A DNA stretch of 64,000 bases, taken from Shewanella nanhaiensis. Its GTDB lineage: Bacteria; Pseudomonadota; Gammaproteobacteria; Enterobacterales; Shewanellaceae. The position numbers and the translations under genes were made by a program. A model generated the notes under the pieces. That model made no database searches and was not told the DNA's origin. It saw nothing but the letters and a program-made list of their open reading frames with translations. This document shows positions 54,922 through 63,205 of the stretch, one piece after another (position 1 is the stretch's first letter; every line of letters begins with the position of its first letter). The stretch spans positions 1 through 64,000 of the forward strand of contig NZ_JAHZST010000003.1 in the NCBI RefSeq assembly GCF_019457885.1, read 5' to 3'.

Positions 54922-57006
54922 ATGAATAAAGCACTCGTCGGGGGACTTTGTGCCTCACTCATATTGGGCCTCACTGCCTGCAATAATGAAGAAGCCGAAG
55001 TTAAGGCTCCAGAAACCACTAAAACAGATACCGCTGTCGCCGTTGAAAAGGCCTTAAGTTCAGGAATAGACTTCGCCAATTTCGACAAATCCATTCGCCC
55101 ACAAGATGATTTCTACAGCTATGTAAATGGTACTTGGCTTAAAAACACTGTGATCCCAAGTGACAGAACCAGCACAGGTGCTTTCTATGACCTACGTGAA
55201 AAGTCTCGTGATGATGTCAAAGCCATTATCGAAGAGGTAGCCGCTACGCCAAACCTAGTTGCTGGCAGTGACGAGCAAAAAGTGGCCGATCTTTACCGCT
55301 CATTTATGGATACAGAGACACTGAATAAGCTTGGTACAAAGCCAATTCAGAGTGAACTAGATAAGATTGCAGCACTGAAAACCAAAGGCGATCTGGTTAA
55401 CTACTTCGCTCACAGCCAGATCATCGGTGGCGGCACCCCACTGGCTTTCTACATAGGTGTTGACGCTAAAGACTCTAGCCGTTACGCAACCCATATTTGG
55501 CAGTACGGGTTGAGCCTGCCAGAGAAAGATTACTATTTCAATGAAGGTGAGCGCTTCGTAAATATCCGTAAAGCCTATGTTGAGCATATCGAGAAGATGT
55601 TCACTTTAGCCGGTTTTGACAAGCCTAAAGCCAGTGCAGAGCAGATTTTAGCCCTTGAAACAGCCATCGCAGGCAAACACTGGGACGTTGTTGAAACACG
55701 TGACAGCACTAAGACCTATAACAAGATGACGATAGAAGAGCTTTCAGCCATGGCTCCTGATATCGACTGGAATGGTTACCTCACTACACTAGGCGTTGCA
55801 AAACAGCCTGATATCATCATCAATCAGCCAAGCTTTATTGAAGGCTTCAGCGAAGTATTAAAAGCTAACGACCTCGCGGCGTGGCAAACCTACATGAAAT
55901 GGCAACTCCTGACTCACTTTGCAGGAGAGATGACCGCCGAACTGGATAATGAGAACTTTGAGTTCTTCTCTAAGACTCTTAATGGTCAAGAGGAGCAGCA
56001 ACCTCGCTGGAAGCGCGGCGTAAGTACAGTTAACAGTGTATTAGGCGAAGTGGTAGGCAAGGTTTATGTTAAACGTCACTTTACGCCTGAAGCTAAAACT
56101 CGCATGCAAGCTCTGGTTGAAAACCTTCGTGGCGCATACGGTGAGAGCATAGATGGTCTGACTTGGATGAGCGCAGATACTAAAGTTGCCGCCAGAGATA
56201 AACTCGCTAAGTTCGACCCGAAAATCGGCTACCCAGACAGATGGGAAGATTATGACAAACTGACCATTAAAGCTGACGATCTGATCGGTAACAATATCCG
56301 TGCAAATGAACTAGGCCATGAGAAAGAGCTTGAAAAATTAGCGGGTCCAATCCGTAAGTGGGAGTGGCATATGACGCCACAAACCGTGAACGCTTACTAC
56401 AACCCAACCATGAATGAAATTGTGTTCCCTGCCGCAATCTTACAACCTCCTTTCTTCAATATGGAAGCGGATGATGCAGTAAACTATGGTGGCATTGGCG
56501 CGGTAATTGGACATGAGATGGGCCATGGGTTTGATGACCAAGGTGCGAAGTTTGATGGCGAAGGTAACATGCGCGATTGGTGGACTGAGAATGACCTCAC
56601 AGAGTTTGCCGCTCGTGGTAAAGCACTGGTTGAGCAGTACAACGGTTATGCGGTATTTGACGACCTACATGTGAATGGCGAACTGACACTAGGTGAAAAC
56701 ATTGGTGATCTATCTGGTGTGACTATCGCTTATAAAGCTTACCAGCACTCACTCAATGGCAAAGAAGCCCCAGTGATCGATGGCTTAACCGGTGATGAGC
56801 GTTTCTTCATCGGCTTCACACAAATTTGGCGCGCTAAGATGAAAGAGGAGTCGATGCGTAACCGTGTGGCCACCGATCCACATTCACCCGCTAAGTTCCG
56901 CTCGCTGGGCGCCCTGTCAAACATGCCTCAGTTCTACAGCACTTTTGATGTAAAAGAGGGGGATGCCATGTACATAGCTCCCGAAAAACGAGTCAAAATT
57001 TGGTAA
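54922..57006 (+). CDS. pepO: M13 family zinc endopeptidase, lipoprotein (PepO type)
   Basis: 694 residues. A lipoprotein signal peptide ends LTAC (Cys20), followed by an acidic linker. The neprilysin-like domain has NxFYSYVNGTWL at the start, zinc motif H531-E-M-G-H535 in VIGHEMGHGFDDQGA, and the third ligand E592 in ENIGDLSG. The substrate motif NAYYNPTMNEIVFPAAIL and the C-terminal aromatic end complete the family. It cleaves small peptides in the envelope. Its own terminator appears to be the hairpin at 57291, now 284 bases away because of an inserted repeat. Confidence 0.93.
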   Translation: MNKALVGGLCASLILGLTACNNEEAEVKAPETTKTDTAVAVEKALSSGIDFANFDKSIRPQDDFYSYVNGTWLKNTVIPSDRTSTGAFYDLREKSRDDVKAIIEEVAATPNLVAGSDEQKVADLYRSFMDTETLNKLGTKPIQSELDKIAALKTKGDLVNYFAHSQIIGGGTPLAFYIGVDAKDSSRYATHIWQYGLSLPEKDYYFNEGERFVNIRKAYVEHIEKMFTLAGFDKPKASAEQILALETAIAGKHWDVVETRDSTKTYNKMTIEELSAMAPDIDWNGYLTTLGVAKQPDIIINQPSFIEGFSEVLKANDLAAWQTYMKWQLLTHFAGEMTAELDNENFEFFSKTLNGQEEQQPRWKRGVSTVNSVLGEVVGKVYVKRHFTPEAKTRMQALVENLRGAYGESIDGLTWMSADTKVAARDKLAKFDPKIGYPDRWEDYDKLTIKADDLIGNNIRANELGHEKELEKLAGPIRKWEWHMTPQTVNAYYNPTMNEIVFPAAILQPPFFNMEADDAVNYGGIGAVIGHEMGHGFDDQGAKFDGEGNMRDWWTENDLTEFAARGKALVEQYNGYAVFDDLHVNGELTLGENIGDLSGVTIAYKAYQHSLNGKEAPVIDGLTGDERFFIGFTQIWRAKMKEESMRNRVATDPHSPAKFRSLGALSNMPQFYSTFDVKEGDAMYIAPEKRVKIW

Positions 57007-57007
57007 T

Positions 57008-57273
57008 ATACCAACCAGTATAAAGAGGTGATCGCTCAGCGAGAATTTAGCGCTTCAGAGGCAAGGCAACGAGTGAAGAACATAGTTGTTCTACGTTTAA
57101 GCTCGTTAACACCGCATCGGATGCGCTAAAATTCGCCTGTAAGGAGTGTTTTTGGCTGTCTACTTCTGCGTTGAATGAACTCACAAGGGAATAACCATTC
57201 CATCATCCATTCGCCTTGAATTAGTTTGCCAAAAAGCGCTCTGAGTAGATCACTTTCTTATAATGATTGGTAT
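57008..57273. mobile_element. MITE-like element (266 bp) inserted after pepO
   Basis: Terminal inverted repeats of 26 bases (57008-57033, 57248-57273) start ATACCAA and end GTGATC, with 21 of 26 matches. An inner inverted pair, GCGAGAATTTAGCGC and GCGCTAAAATTCGC, lies around 57043 and 57124. No ORF. It begins one base after the pepO stop and separates it from the terminator. It differs in sequence from the element at 32107. Confidence 0.78.
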
Positions 57274-57290
57274 TGCATATTTTCTTTTAA

Positions 57291-57316
57291 AAGAGCGCTA
57301 TAGGCGCTCTTTTTTT
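57291..57316 (+). terminator. Terminator (probably the original pepO terminator)
   Basis: AAGAGCGC-TATAG-GCGCTCTT followed by TTTTTTG. It lies 284 bases past pepO with only the repeat element between. Confidence 0.85.
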
Positions 57317-57452
57317 GCCTGTAATTTAAGGTAATCTCTCCATGAACAAACTTTAATTATCCGTTCAGCCGCGATTAAGGGGGCTCCCTATAGATTGATA
57401 TATGAATAGTTAATGACCATTTGCATTCTTAACGAGTTTTGAGGTCCATCGT

Positions 57453-58253
57453 ATGTTTATGAACAGTATGAACAAGTTATTTAGAACGTTTTTCATCTTT
57501 CTGCTTCTCCTCTCTACCCGCACAGGCTTCGCGGCGACCCATGAATTTCAAAATCAGATCAAAGAGAAGAGCGATAACTATGCCGTCAGGCAGTCACTGC
57601 CAAAAAATCTCACAGGTTTGTATTTAATCTCCAGCCATCAGCAGCATACTCCCAGACAAACAAGCAGCGATCTAGATACCTTATATTCGACAGCCCAATC
57701 CGCACAGGATGAACTCAACCACATCATCAATACCATCACTCAACAAGGCTCACTCAACGCGTCCCTTCCCCCCATAAAAACCTATGAGAGAGCCCTAAAC
57801 AAGATCACAACTAAGTTCGATGGTGATGCCAGTCAGCTCACCGATTTAGCCAGAGCCAGCATACTTGCCAATAATATTCACGATCTTATGCAGGCTTACC
57901 AAACACTCAGTGAGCAGACTCAAGTGCTCCAAGTGAAAAACCGCTTCTCCTCTCCAAAAGAGTCAGGCTACCGAGATCTCAATACCCTGATAAAACTCCC
58001 TCAAACAGGGATGATTGTTGAAGTTCAGCTCCACCTTAACGAGATAGCTAAGATAAAAAGTGGCCCTGAACATAAGTCCTATGAAGAGATACAGGAGATT
58101 GAAGCCTTAGCAAATGTAGAGAACAGGGAGCTATTTGACAGTGAAACAGCAAGGATCATCGAGCTGCGTCAAAGCTCTCACAAGCAGTATCATAAAGCTT
58201 GGCTGAACTATAAACGCATCGACAGTGCAGGCGTGCTCCCAGTGGCCGCCTAA
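57453..58253 (+). CDS. Exported RelA/SpoT-like nucleotidyltransferase-fold protein
   Basis: 266 residues. A signal peptide (about 1-28) has FFIFLLLLSTRTGFAA. The rest carries the alarmone-synthetase core: K121-F-D-G-D, D131 in LTDLARASI (place of the metal-binding Asp), K162-N-R-F with P168, S171-G-Y-R-D-L-N and E190 in VEVQLHL (place of the catalytic Glu). No HD hydrolase, TGS or ACT domain. RelA/SpoT domains normally work in the cytosol with ATP and GTP, so export is unexpected. GAGG lies eight bases ahead of the ATG. A SUKH-family gene follows after 115 bases, with a hairpin between. Confidence 0.75.
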   Translation: MFMNSMNKLFRTFFIFLLLLSTRTGFAATHEFQNQIKEKSDNYAVRQSLPKNLTGLYLISSHQQHTPRQTSSDLDTLYSTAQSAQDELNHIINTITQQGSLNASLPPIKTYERALNKITTKFDGDASQLTDLARASILANNIHDLMQAYQTLSEQTQVLQVKNRFSSPKESGYRDLNTLIKLPQTGMIVEVQLHLNEIAKIKSGPEHKSYEEIQEIEALANVENRELFDSETARIIELRQSSHKQYHKAWLNYKRIDSAGVLPVAA

Positions 58254-58261
58254 TCTCCTCA

Positions 58262-58293
58262 GTCGAAAGCCTTAAGCACCTTAGGCTTTCGAC
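58262..58293 (+). terminator. Hairpin after the RelA/SpoT-like gene
   Basis: GTCGAAAGCC and GGCTTTCGAC form a 10-bp stem with a 12-base loop, ten bases after the stop. The T run is poor (CATTTAT), so termination would be partial. Confidence 0.6.
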
Positions 58294-58368
58294 CATTTAT
58301 CCAACTAACAAATTCCACCAATTCAAGATATACTCCCCCTTTACTGATAGCTAACTAGCGAAGAGACA

Positions 58369-58770
58369 ATGCACGACATCATAGAGCAACTACAGGAAAT
58401 GAGTGAAACCGTTCCTATTCCTTTAGAACTCCCAACATTTGACCAGCTCGTTATGGCCGAGGAGGAGATCTTGATGCCCCTTCCTGGTGAGTTAAAACAG
58501 TATCTGCTCTACGCCAGTGATGTCATCTATGGCTCTCTAGAACCTGTTACCGTGAGCGATCCTAACTCCCATACTTTCCTACCGGAAGTCACCGCTTATG
58601 CCTGGTCTATCGGCATGCCCCGTGAATACGTCGCTGTTTGCCAACAGGGCAACAGTTTCTACTGTATCGACCAAGAGGGACAGATGCTGCTTTGGAACGA
58701 AGATGGCAGTGAGAGTGAGTACTGGGAATCCTTATGGGAATGGGTAGAGCAAGTCTGGATGAAGAGCTAA
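58369..58770 (+). CDS. SMI1/KNR4 (SUKH) family protein
   Basis: 133 residues. The SUKH fold is visible as LPTFDQLVMAEEEILMPLPGELKQYLLYASDVIYGS, followed by the WxxG-less middle FLPEVTAYAWSIGMPREYVAVCQQGNSFYCIDQEGQMLLWNED and the C-terminal SLWEWVEQVW in blocks. SUKH proteins include immunity factors against polymorphic toxins, but many Shewanella and Vibrio members are stand-alone and conserved. It is cytosolic. It follows the exported RelA/SpoT-like gene; whether they are partners is open. Confidence 0.8.
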   Translation: MHDIIEQLQEMSETVPIPLELPTFDQLVMAEEEILMPLPGELKQYLLYASDVIYGSLEPVTVSDPNSHTFLPEVTAYAWSIGMPREYVAVCQQGNSFYCIDQEGQMLLWNEDGSESEYWESLWEWVEQVWMKS

Positions 58771-58860
58771 GTTATAGGCTAATTCACTAGCCGATTCTAA
58801 TAGATCATAAGTTTATCTTTCGCTTCCATAAGCGCACTGAACACTATTTTTGGAAATACA

Positions 58861-59361
58861 ATGTCAAAGAATACAGGCTTAAACGCCATTGAAATTAAAT
58901 ACCTGCGCTTATCTTTAGGCCTCACCACTGCACAAGTTGCCGAACTGAGCAAAGCAAGCGAAGAGGATGTGATCGCTTGGGAAGCAGGTGAGAAACCCGT
59001 TTCAGGTTTAGCAGAGAAAAAGCTTATCGAAATTGACGAAACCATCGAGATGCAGGTGCTTAATACCTGTGATGGTATCGAAGAACTCTTTAAAAAGGAG
59101 CCAAAGCGCCAACTTAGCTTTGTCGTCTACCCAACTCAGGCACTATACGCTCAGTATAATCCAGAGTTTTTAGGCGCCCTCCCCCTTACCGAACTCTATA
59201 ACACCTCAGCTTGGCGCATTAAAAAAGAGTGTAAGCTGATACTCGAGGTCGATGTCACTCTAGTGGCATTAGAGGTGGAGAGTTATAAAGCTTACCGCGA
59301 AAAAGAGGGCTTAAAAGAGAGTCGAGAAAGCCGCGCTAAATGGGCTGCGACTCAGATCTAA
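58861..59361 (+). CDS. DUF4447 family protein with helix-turn-helix
   Basis: 166 residues. The first 60 form an XRE-like helix-turn-helix ([32 protein letters not shown] in blocks). The remainder is a mixed domain with [19 protein letters not shown] and a charged C-terminal helix. I recognise it as DUF4447, known from Shewanella. It may be a DNA-binding regulator. It follows the SUKH gene by 90 bases and ends before a strong bidirectional terminator. Confidence 0.75.
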   Translation: MSKNTGLNAIEIKYLRLSLGLTTAQVAELSKASEEDVIAWEAGEKPVSGLAEKKLIEIDETIEMQVLNTCDGIEELFKKEPKRQLSFVVYPTQALYAQYNPEFLGALPLTELYNTSAWRIKKECKLILEVDVTLVALEVESYKAYREKEGLKESRESRAKWAATQI

Positions 59362-59406
59362 TTTCGAGTTTCGAAAAGTATGTAAGCTAGACCCAAATGA
59401 CAAACA

Positions 59407-59435
59407 AAAAAAGCATCTTTCATCGATGCTTTTTT
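59407..59435. terminator. Bidirectional terminator between the DUF4447 gene and the GST gene
   Basis: AAAAAAGCATC and GATGCTTTTTT form a stem with long A/T flanks between convergent genes. Confidence 0.88.
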
Positions 59436-59466
59436 CATTTCTAATAGATGATACCAAAGATAGAAG

Positions 59467-60090
59467 TTACTCAGCCCCTGCAACCTCTTTTTCGAGAGCT
59501 TTAACCATCGCAGGTCTCGCTGTCACGCGATCGCGATATGCCGCTAACTTAGGCGGAATATCCTGCTCAAAACGTGTCGCCCACAACAGAGTATGTCCTA
59601 GTAAGATATCAGCCGCAGACAACGTATCACCCAATAAAAAATCACTGTCAGGTAACCAGTTTTCAGCAATGGCCGCAGCCTTATCAAACTCCCATTTTGC
59701 CACGGCAAACATACTCTGCTGACGTATCTCCTCTGGCAGCGCAAACTTATGTTTACCTATGGTCCAGAGCGGCTGCTCAAGCTCACAGGTAATAAAACTC
59801 ACCCACTGGTGATGCAGCGCACTGGCATCGCTTCCAGCTTCTGGTAATAGCTTTCTGTCACCATATTTTTCAGCCAAATACAGTACAATTGCTGCAGATT
59901 CTGTCACTACTAGGTCATTATCCACTAAAGCGGGTACTTTTCCGCAAGGGTTAACAGCAAGGAAAGATTCACTACGACTATCCCCCTTTGCAAAATTAAT
60001 AAAATGGTACTGCCAATCCAGCCCTAGCTCCTCAAGCATCCAAGATACACGCAGTGAACGGCTACGAGGTACACCATATAACTTAATCAT
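59467..60090 (-). CDS. Glutathione S-transferase family protein
   Basis: 207 residues. The N-terminal thioredoxin-like domain has IKLYGVPRSRSLRVSWMLEELGL, NPCGKVPALVDNDLVVTESAAIVLYLAEKYG in blocks; the SRS in the active-site position fits Ser-type bacterial GSTs. The C-terminal helical domain includes LLGDTLSAADILLGHTL, the N-cap motif. It conjugates or reduces electrophiles with glutathione. ATG 60090 has GGAG five bases ahead; a GTG six bases earlier is not favoured. Confidence 0.88.
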   Translation of the reverse strand: MIKLYGVPRSRSLRVSWMLEELGLDWQYHFINFAKGDSRSESFLAVNPCGKVPALVDNDLVVTESAAIVLYLAEKYGDRKLLPEAGSDASALHHQWVSFITCELEQPLWTIGKHKFALPEEIRQQSMFAVAKWEFDKAAAIAENWLPDSDFLLGDTLSAADILLGHTLLWATRFEQDIPPKLAAYRDRVTARPAMVKALEKEVAGAE

Positions 60091-60144
60091 TCTCACTCCT
60101 TCGACAATTAGTTTTCTATAAGCCTGTTGCCATTAAAACAAAAA

Positions 60145-60167
60145 AAGCGGCCCATGTGGGGCCGCTT
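60145..60167 (-). terminator. Terminator of the large TonB-dependent receptor gene
   Basis: AAGCGGCCC and GGGCCGCTT form a GC-rich stem; on the minus strand TTTTTTTG follows. Confidence 0.88.
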
Positions 60168-60200
60168 AGTATTTAGTTACAGATTAAACGTTAAACACGT

Positions 60201-62813
60201 TTAAAAGCTGTAGCTCGCCTGTAGATAAACAAATCTCCCTTGACCACTGTGTACTGAGGTCACATACCCCATAAAGTCGTGATAGGAGAAAGGTGGCTCT
60301 TCATCAAGTAGATTGGTCGCCCCCAATGTCAGCACAGTATCGGGTAATCCATAGTAGTTAACCGATGCATCAACGGTCATCATGGCATCAATATCAGCCA
60401 TTCCCTCTTTTTGGACCGCTTCTTTCTGCTTAAACTCACCAATATAATTTAGACCTAGATAAGATCTAAAATCAGTAATGGTCCAATCGACACCAGCAGT
60501 CCAACGTGCTTCAGGCTGCTCAAAATCCCCCTCTACAATATTGATCCTCTGTCCACCATCCACATCGGGGCGCTTATCTTCATACTTAAGAATATAGTTC
60601 AGAGCATAGCTAAACTTAAACTCGCCAGCACCAGTTTCAAGCAGGAAGTTGGCATCCAGATCTAAACCAGTGGTCACTAAGTCGCCAATATTTTGGAATG
60701 AATCATAGATGGTCACCACTTCACCGGGATCATTTGGGATCGTTGAAGGTAGACGCTCAACAACACTAGGATCATCACCAAAGTTACTGAAAACGAACTG
60801 GGTGTCAGAATCTATAATATTTTCAATATCATAACTATAATAATCTAATGAGAAATTCAAATTATCAGTAATGTTATAGATAACACCTAAGTTATAACTT
60901 GTGGACTCTTCTGGCCCTAAGTCTGGGTTACCCTCAAACACAGCTGTGTATTCCTGATTCTCACAGGCCTTGTTAATATTTCCTACCGCATTACAACGTA
61001 TGGTATCAACAAGTGTTGGAGATTCATCTGTCCTTCCTAACCCTAATTGAGCTAAAGATGGTGCTCTAAATGCTGTGCCCCATGATCCCCTAAAAGAGAG
61101 ATCTTCCAATGGTGACCAAAGCAGTGAAACCTTAGGATCGGTTGTTGTACCAAAATCACTGTAATCCTCATGACGAAGGGCTAACTGTAGCTCCAGTGAT
61201 TCAAATACCGGCACACCTAACTCGGCATAAAACGCGGTATTGTCACGCTCGCCATTCGCTTGGGTCGCCTCGGTTCCAAATACCTCACCGCGCAAGAACT
61301 GATCATCGGGATTATCACTGATAGTCTCTTCGCGGTACTCTACACCAAACGCCACCATAAGCTCACCTGCTGGCATCTCAAGTAGAGGACCTGACAGCTT
61401 TGCATCGAGTGAACGGTTGGTCGACTCACCCACACGATTGGTAGTAGTCTCGATAAAATCTAACGCCTCTTGAGTATTAGATGAAGGCTCAAATGGGTTC
61501 CAACTACCGTTATCAATCGCTTCCTGAGCGCGACGAGAATTGGGGAAACCATCGATACCACGTTCTACAGATTTACTGTTGATATAACTAAACGCTGTCT
61601 CCCAATCCCACTCGCCAAACTGGCCGTTAAGACCAATAACCGTACGATAATAATCAGACTCTACCTCTTTTAAGCGGTTACCAATATCCACCATACGACG
61701 GCGCATGGTTAAATCTTGATTATAAAACTCATGGGTCGGCATATCTGCAAATGGGTGATTTGGATTATCTGCAGACATAAACAGCTCATTAAAGCTCGGG
61801 CTACCGGCACCTTTTACCGTCGTTTTTGAGCTTTGCCCATTAAACTCAAGGAAACCACTAACATTATCGGTAATATCATACTTACCCATATAGTTAACAC
61901 TAAAACGCTTATTCTCAGGCACCATGGTCATAACAGGTGCATAATCATAGCGGCACAGGTTATTGACTAGATCGGTATCCTCTGGTGAACAAACATCATT
62001 ACCAAAGGTATCAGGTAGACGATTAGTTGGATCACTTTTAAGCGCAACAGTACCAGGGAATCCAGAAGAACTTCTCATATCTTCTGCAAATGGATCGTTA
62101 GGTCTTAAAGCTTGTTGGTTAGAAGACCTAGAGTAATCTCGATCCCCATAAAGCAACTCCTCACGATTAAAATAATCTAGAATAAAAGTGTGGCTGCTCT
62201 TTTCTGTATGGCTTCCCCAAACTAAACTAGCACTCTCCTCTTTACCCCCTCCAGCAGAGGTATCACCTATTCTTGCGGTTATTTCAGCGCCATCAATATC
62301 ATCCCTTAGAATAATATTAATCACGCCCGCAATAGCATCAGAGCCATAAGTTGCTGAAGCGCCATCTTTTAAGATATCAACCCGTTTAATCGCCGATACT
62401 GGGATATTATTAATATCGACAAAAGCGGTATCGATCCCTTTTGCAAATGGACTAACAGATACTCGTCTTCCATTAACAAGTATCAAGGTGGAATCAGCTC
62501 CTAATCCGCGTAATGAAACACTTGATCCACCATTGGCTGTGTCATCACTACTATTTGCTTGTGTAGAAAAGGTGCCTTGACCCGAAATAGGAAGCTTAGA
62601 GAAAAGTCCGATTAAATCCGTGGCACCAGAGTTACTAATATCCTCCTCAGAGATAGAGGTAACCGGTGATGGCCCCTCCATATCAGTGCGTTTAATATGT
62701 GAACCTGTGACCTCTATTCGTTCAACCTCTTCATCAGCTGCCATTATATTAGGAGCATAAACAGCTGATACAGCCACAGCACATAAGCTTGGCAATGCTT
62801 GTAGTAATTTCAT
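60201..62813 (-). CDS. TonB-dependent receptor, large CirA/BtuB-like type
   Basis: 870 residues. A signal peptide (about 1-25, ending NIMA) is followed by the TonB box region EVERIEVTGSHIKRTD, a plug domain with SVSLRGLGADSTLILVNGRRV and DILKDGASATYGSDAIAGVINIILRDD in blocks, and a barrel with a terminal aromatic residue (LQASYSF). This plug type is widespread in Shewanella and Alteromonas for oligosaccharide, peptide or unknown substrates rather than siderophores. Cysteines in two loops (VCSPEDTDLVNNLC and RCNAVGNINKAC) may make disulphides. No Fur box is seen upstream. GAGG lies seven bases ahead of the ATG at 62813, so this start is used. Confidence 0.86.
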   Translation of the reverse strand: MKLLQALPSLCAVAVSAVYAPNIMAADEEVERIEVTGSHIKRTDMEGPSPVTSISEEDISNSGATDLIGLFSKLPISGQGTFSTQANSSDDTANGGSSVSLRGLGADSTLILVNGRRVSVSPFAKGIDTAFVDINNIPVSAIKRVDILKDGASATYGSDAIAGVINIILRDDIDGAEITARIGDTSAGGGKEESASLVWGSHTEKSSHTFILDYFNREELLYGDRDYSRSSNQQALRPNDPFAEDMRSSSGFPGTVALKSDPTNRLPDTFGNDVCSPEDTDLVNNLCRYDYAPVMTMVPENKRFSVNYMGKYDITDNVSGFLEFNGQSSKTTVKGAGSPSFNELFMSADNPNHPFADMPTHEFYNQDLTMRRRMVDIGNRLKEVESDYYRTVIGLNGQFGEWDWETAFSYINSKSVERGIDGFPNSRRAQEAIDNGSWNPFEPSSNTQEALDFIETTTNRVGESTNRSLDAKLSGPLLEMPAGELMVAFGVEYREETISDNPDDQFLRGEVFGTEATQANGERDNTAFYAELGVPVFESLELQLALRHEDYSDFGTTTDPKVSLLWSPLEDLSFRGSWGTAFRAPSLAQLGLGRTDESPTLVDTIRCNAVGNINKACENQEYTAVFEGNPDLGPEESTSYNLGVIYNITDNLNFSLDYYSYDIENIIDSDTQFVFSNFGDDPSVVERLPSTIPNDPGEVVTIYDSFQNIGDLVTTGLDLDANFLLETGAGEFKFSYALNYILKYEDKRPDVDGGQRINIVEGDFEQPEARWTAGVDWTITDFRSYLGLNYIGEFKQKEAVQKEGMADIDAMMTVDASVNYYGLPDTVLTLGATNLLDEEPPFSYHDFMGYVTSVHSGQGRFVYLQASYSF

Positions 62814-63205
62814 AATCATCCTCAGGGTTATATTATTTTAATTTATTATAGTGATCTGACTACTACAAATTTCAGTCACATTACTCAAAGATCACAAAAC
62901 CCAACCTAATGACTAAATAAGTAAAGTCAAATAGATTGAAAGAGGTAAAATGTAAAATTTAATTAAGACTTACACTGGCACCCTCTATATAATAAAACCG
63001 ATTCAATTAATTTAATACTTTAATACTAGAACTTTTAAATTATGAACTCTTACATTAATCTAAAAGTTAACATTAAAAATAAATATCCTTCGAAGAGTTA
63101 AAGAAAATAAAAAAGAGTTCATAGATAGATAAATAGCCCCTTTTATCTGAATGAGAAGCGTGTCATATTCTGTGCCATTGATTCGATAGAAAACCTAAAG
63201 GCCCA
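62814..63205. other. Divergent intergenic region without visible gene
   Basis: 392 bases, very AT-rich, between the large receptor and the Nramp-like transporter. No ORF, RNA gene or strong hairpin is seen; it presumably holds both promoters. Confidence 0.6.

Noticed and set aside
58369..58770. SUKH protein as proven immunity factor
   Set aside because: A hairpin separates it from the RelA-like gene, and stand-alone SUKH genes are common in Shewanella and Vibrio; kept only as a hypothesis.
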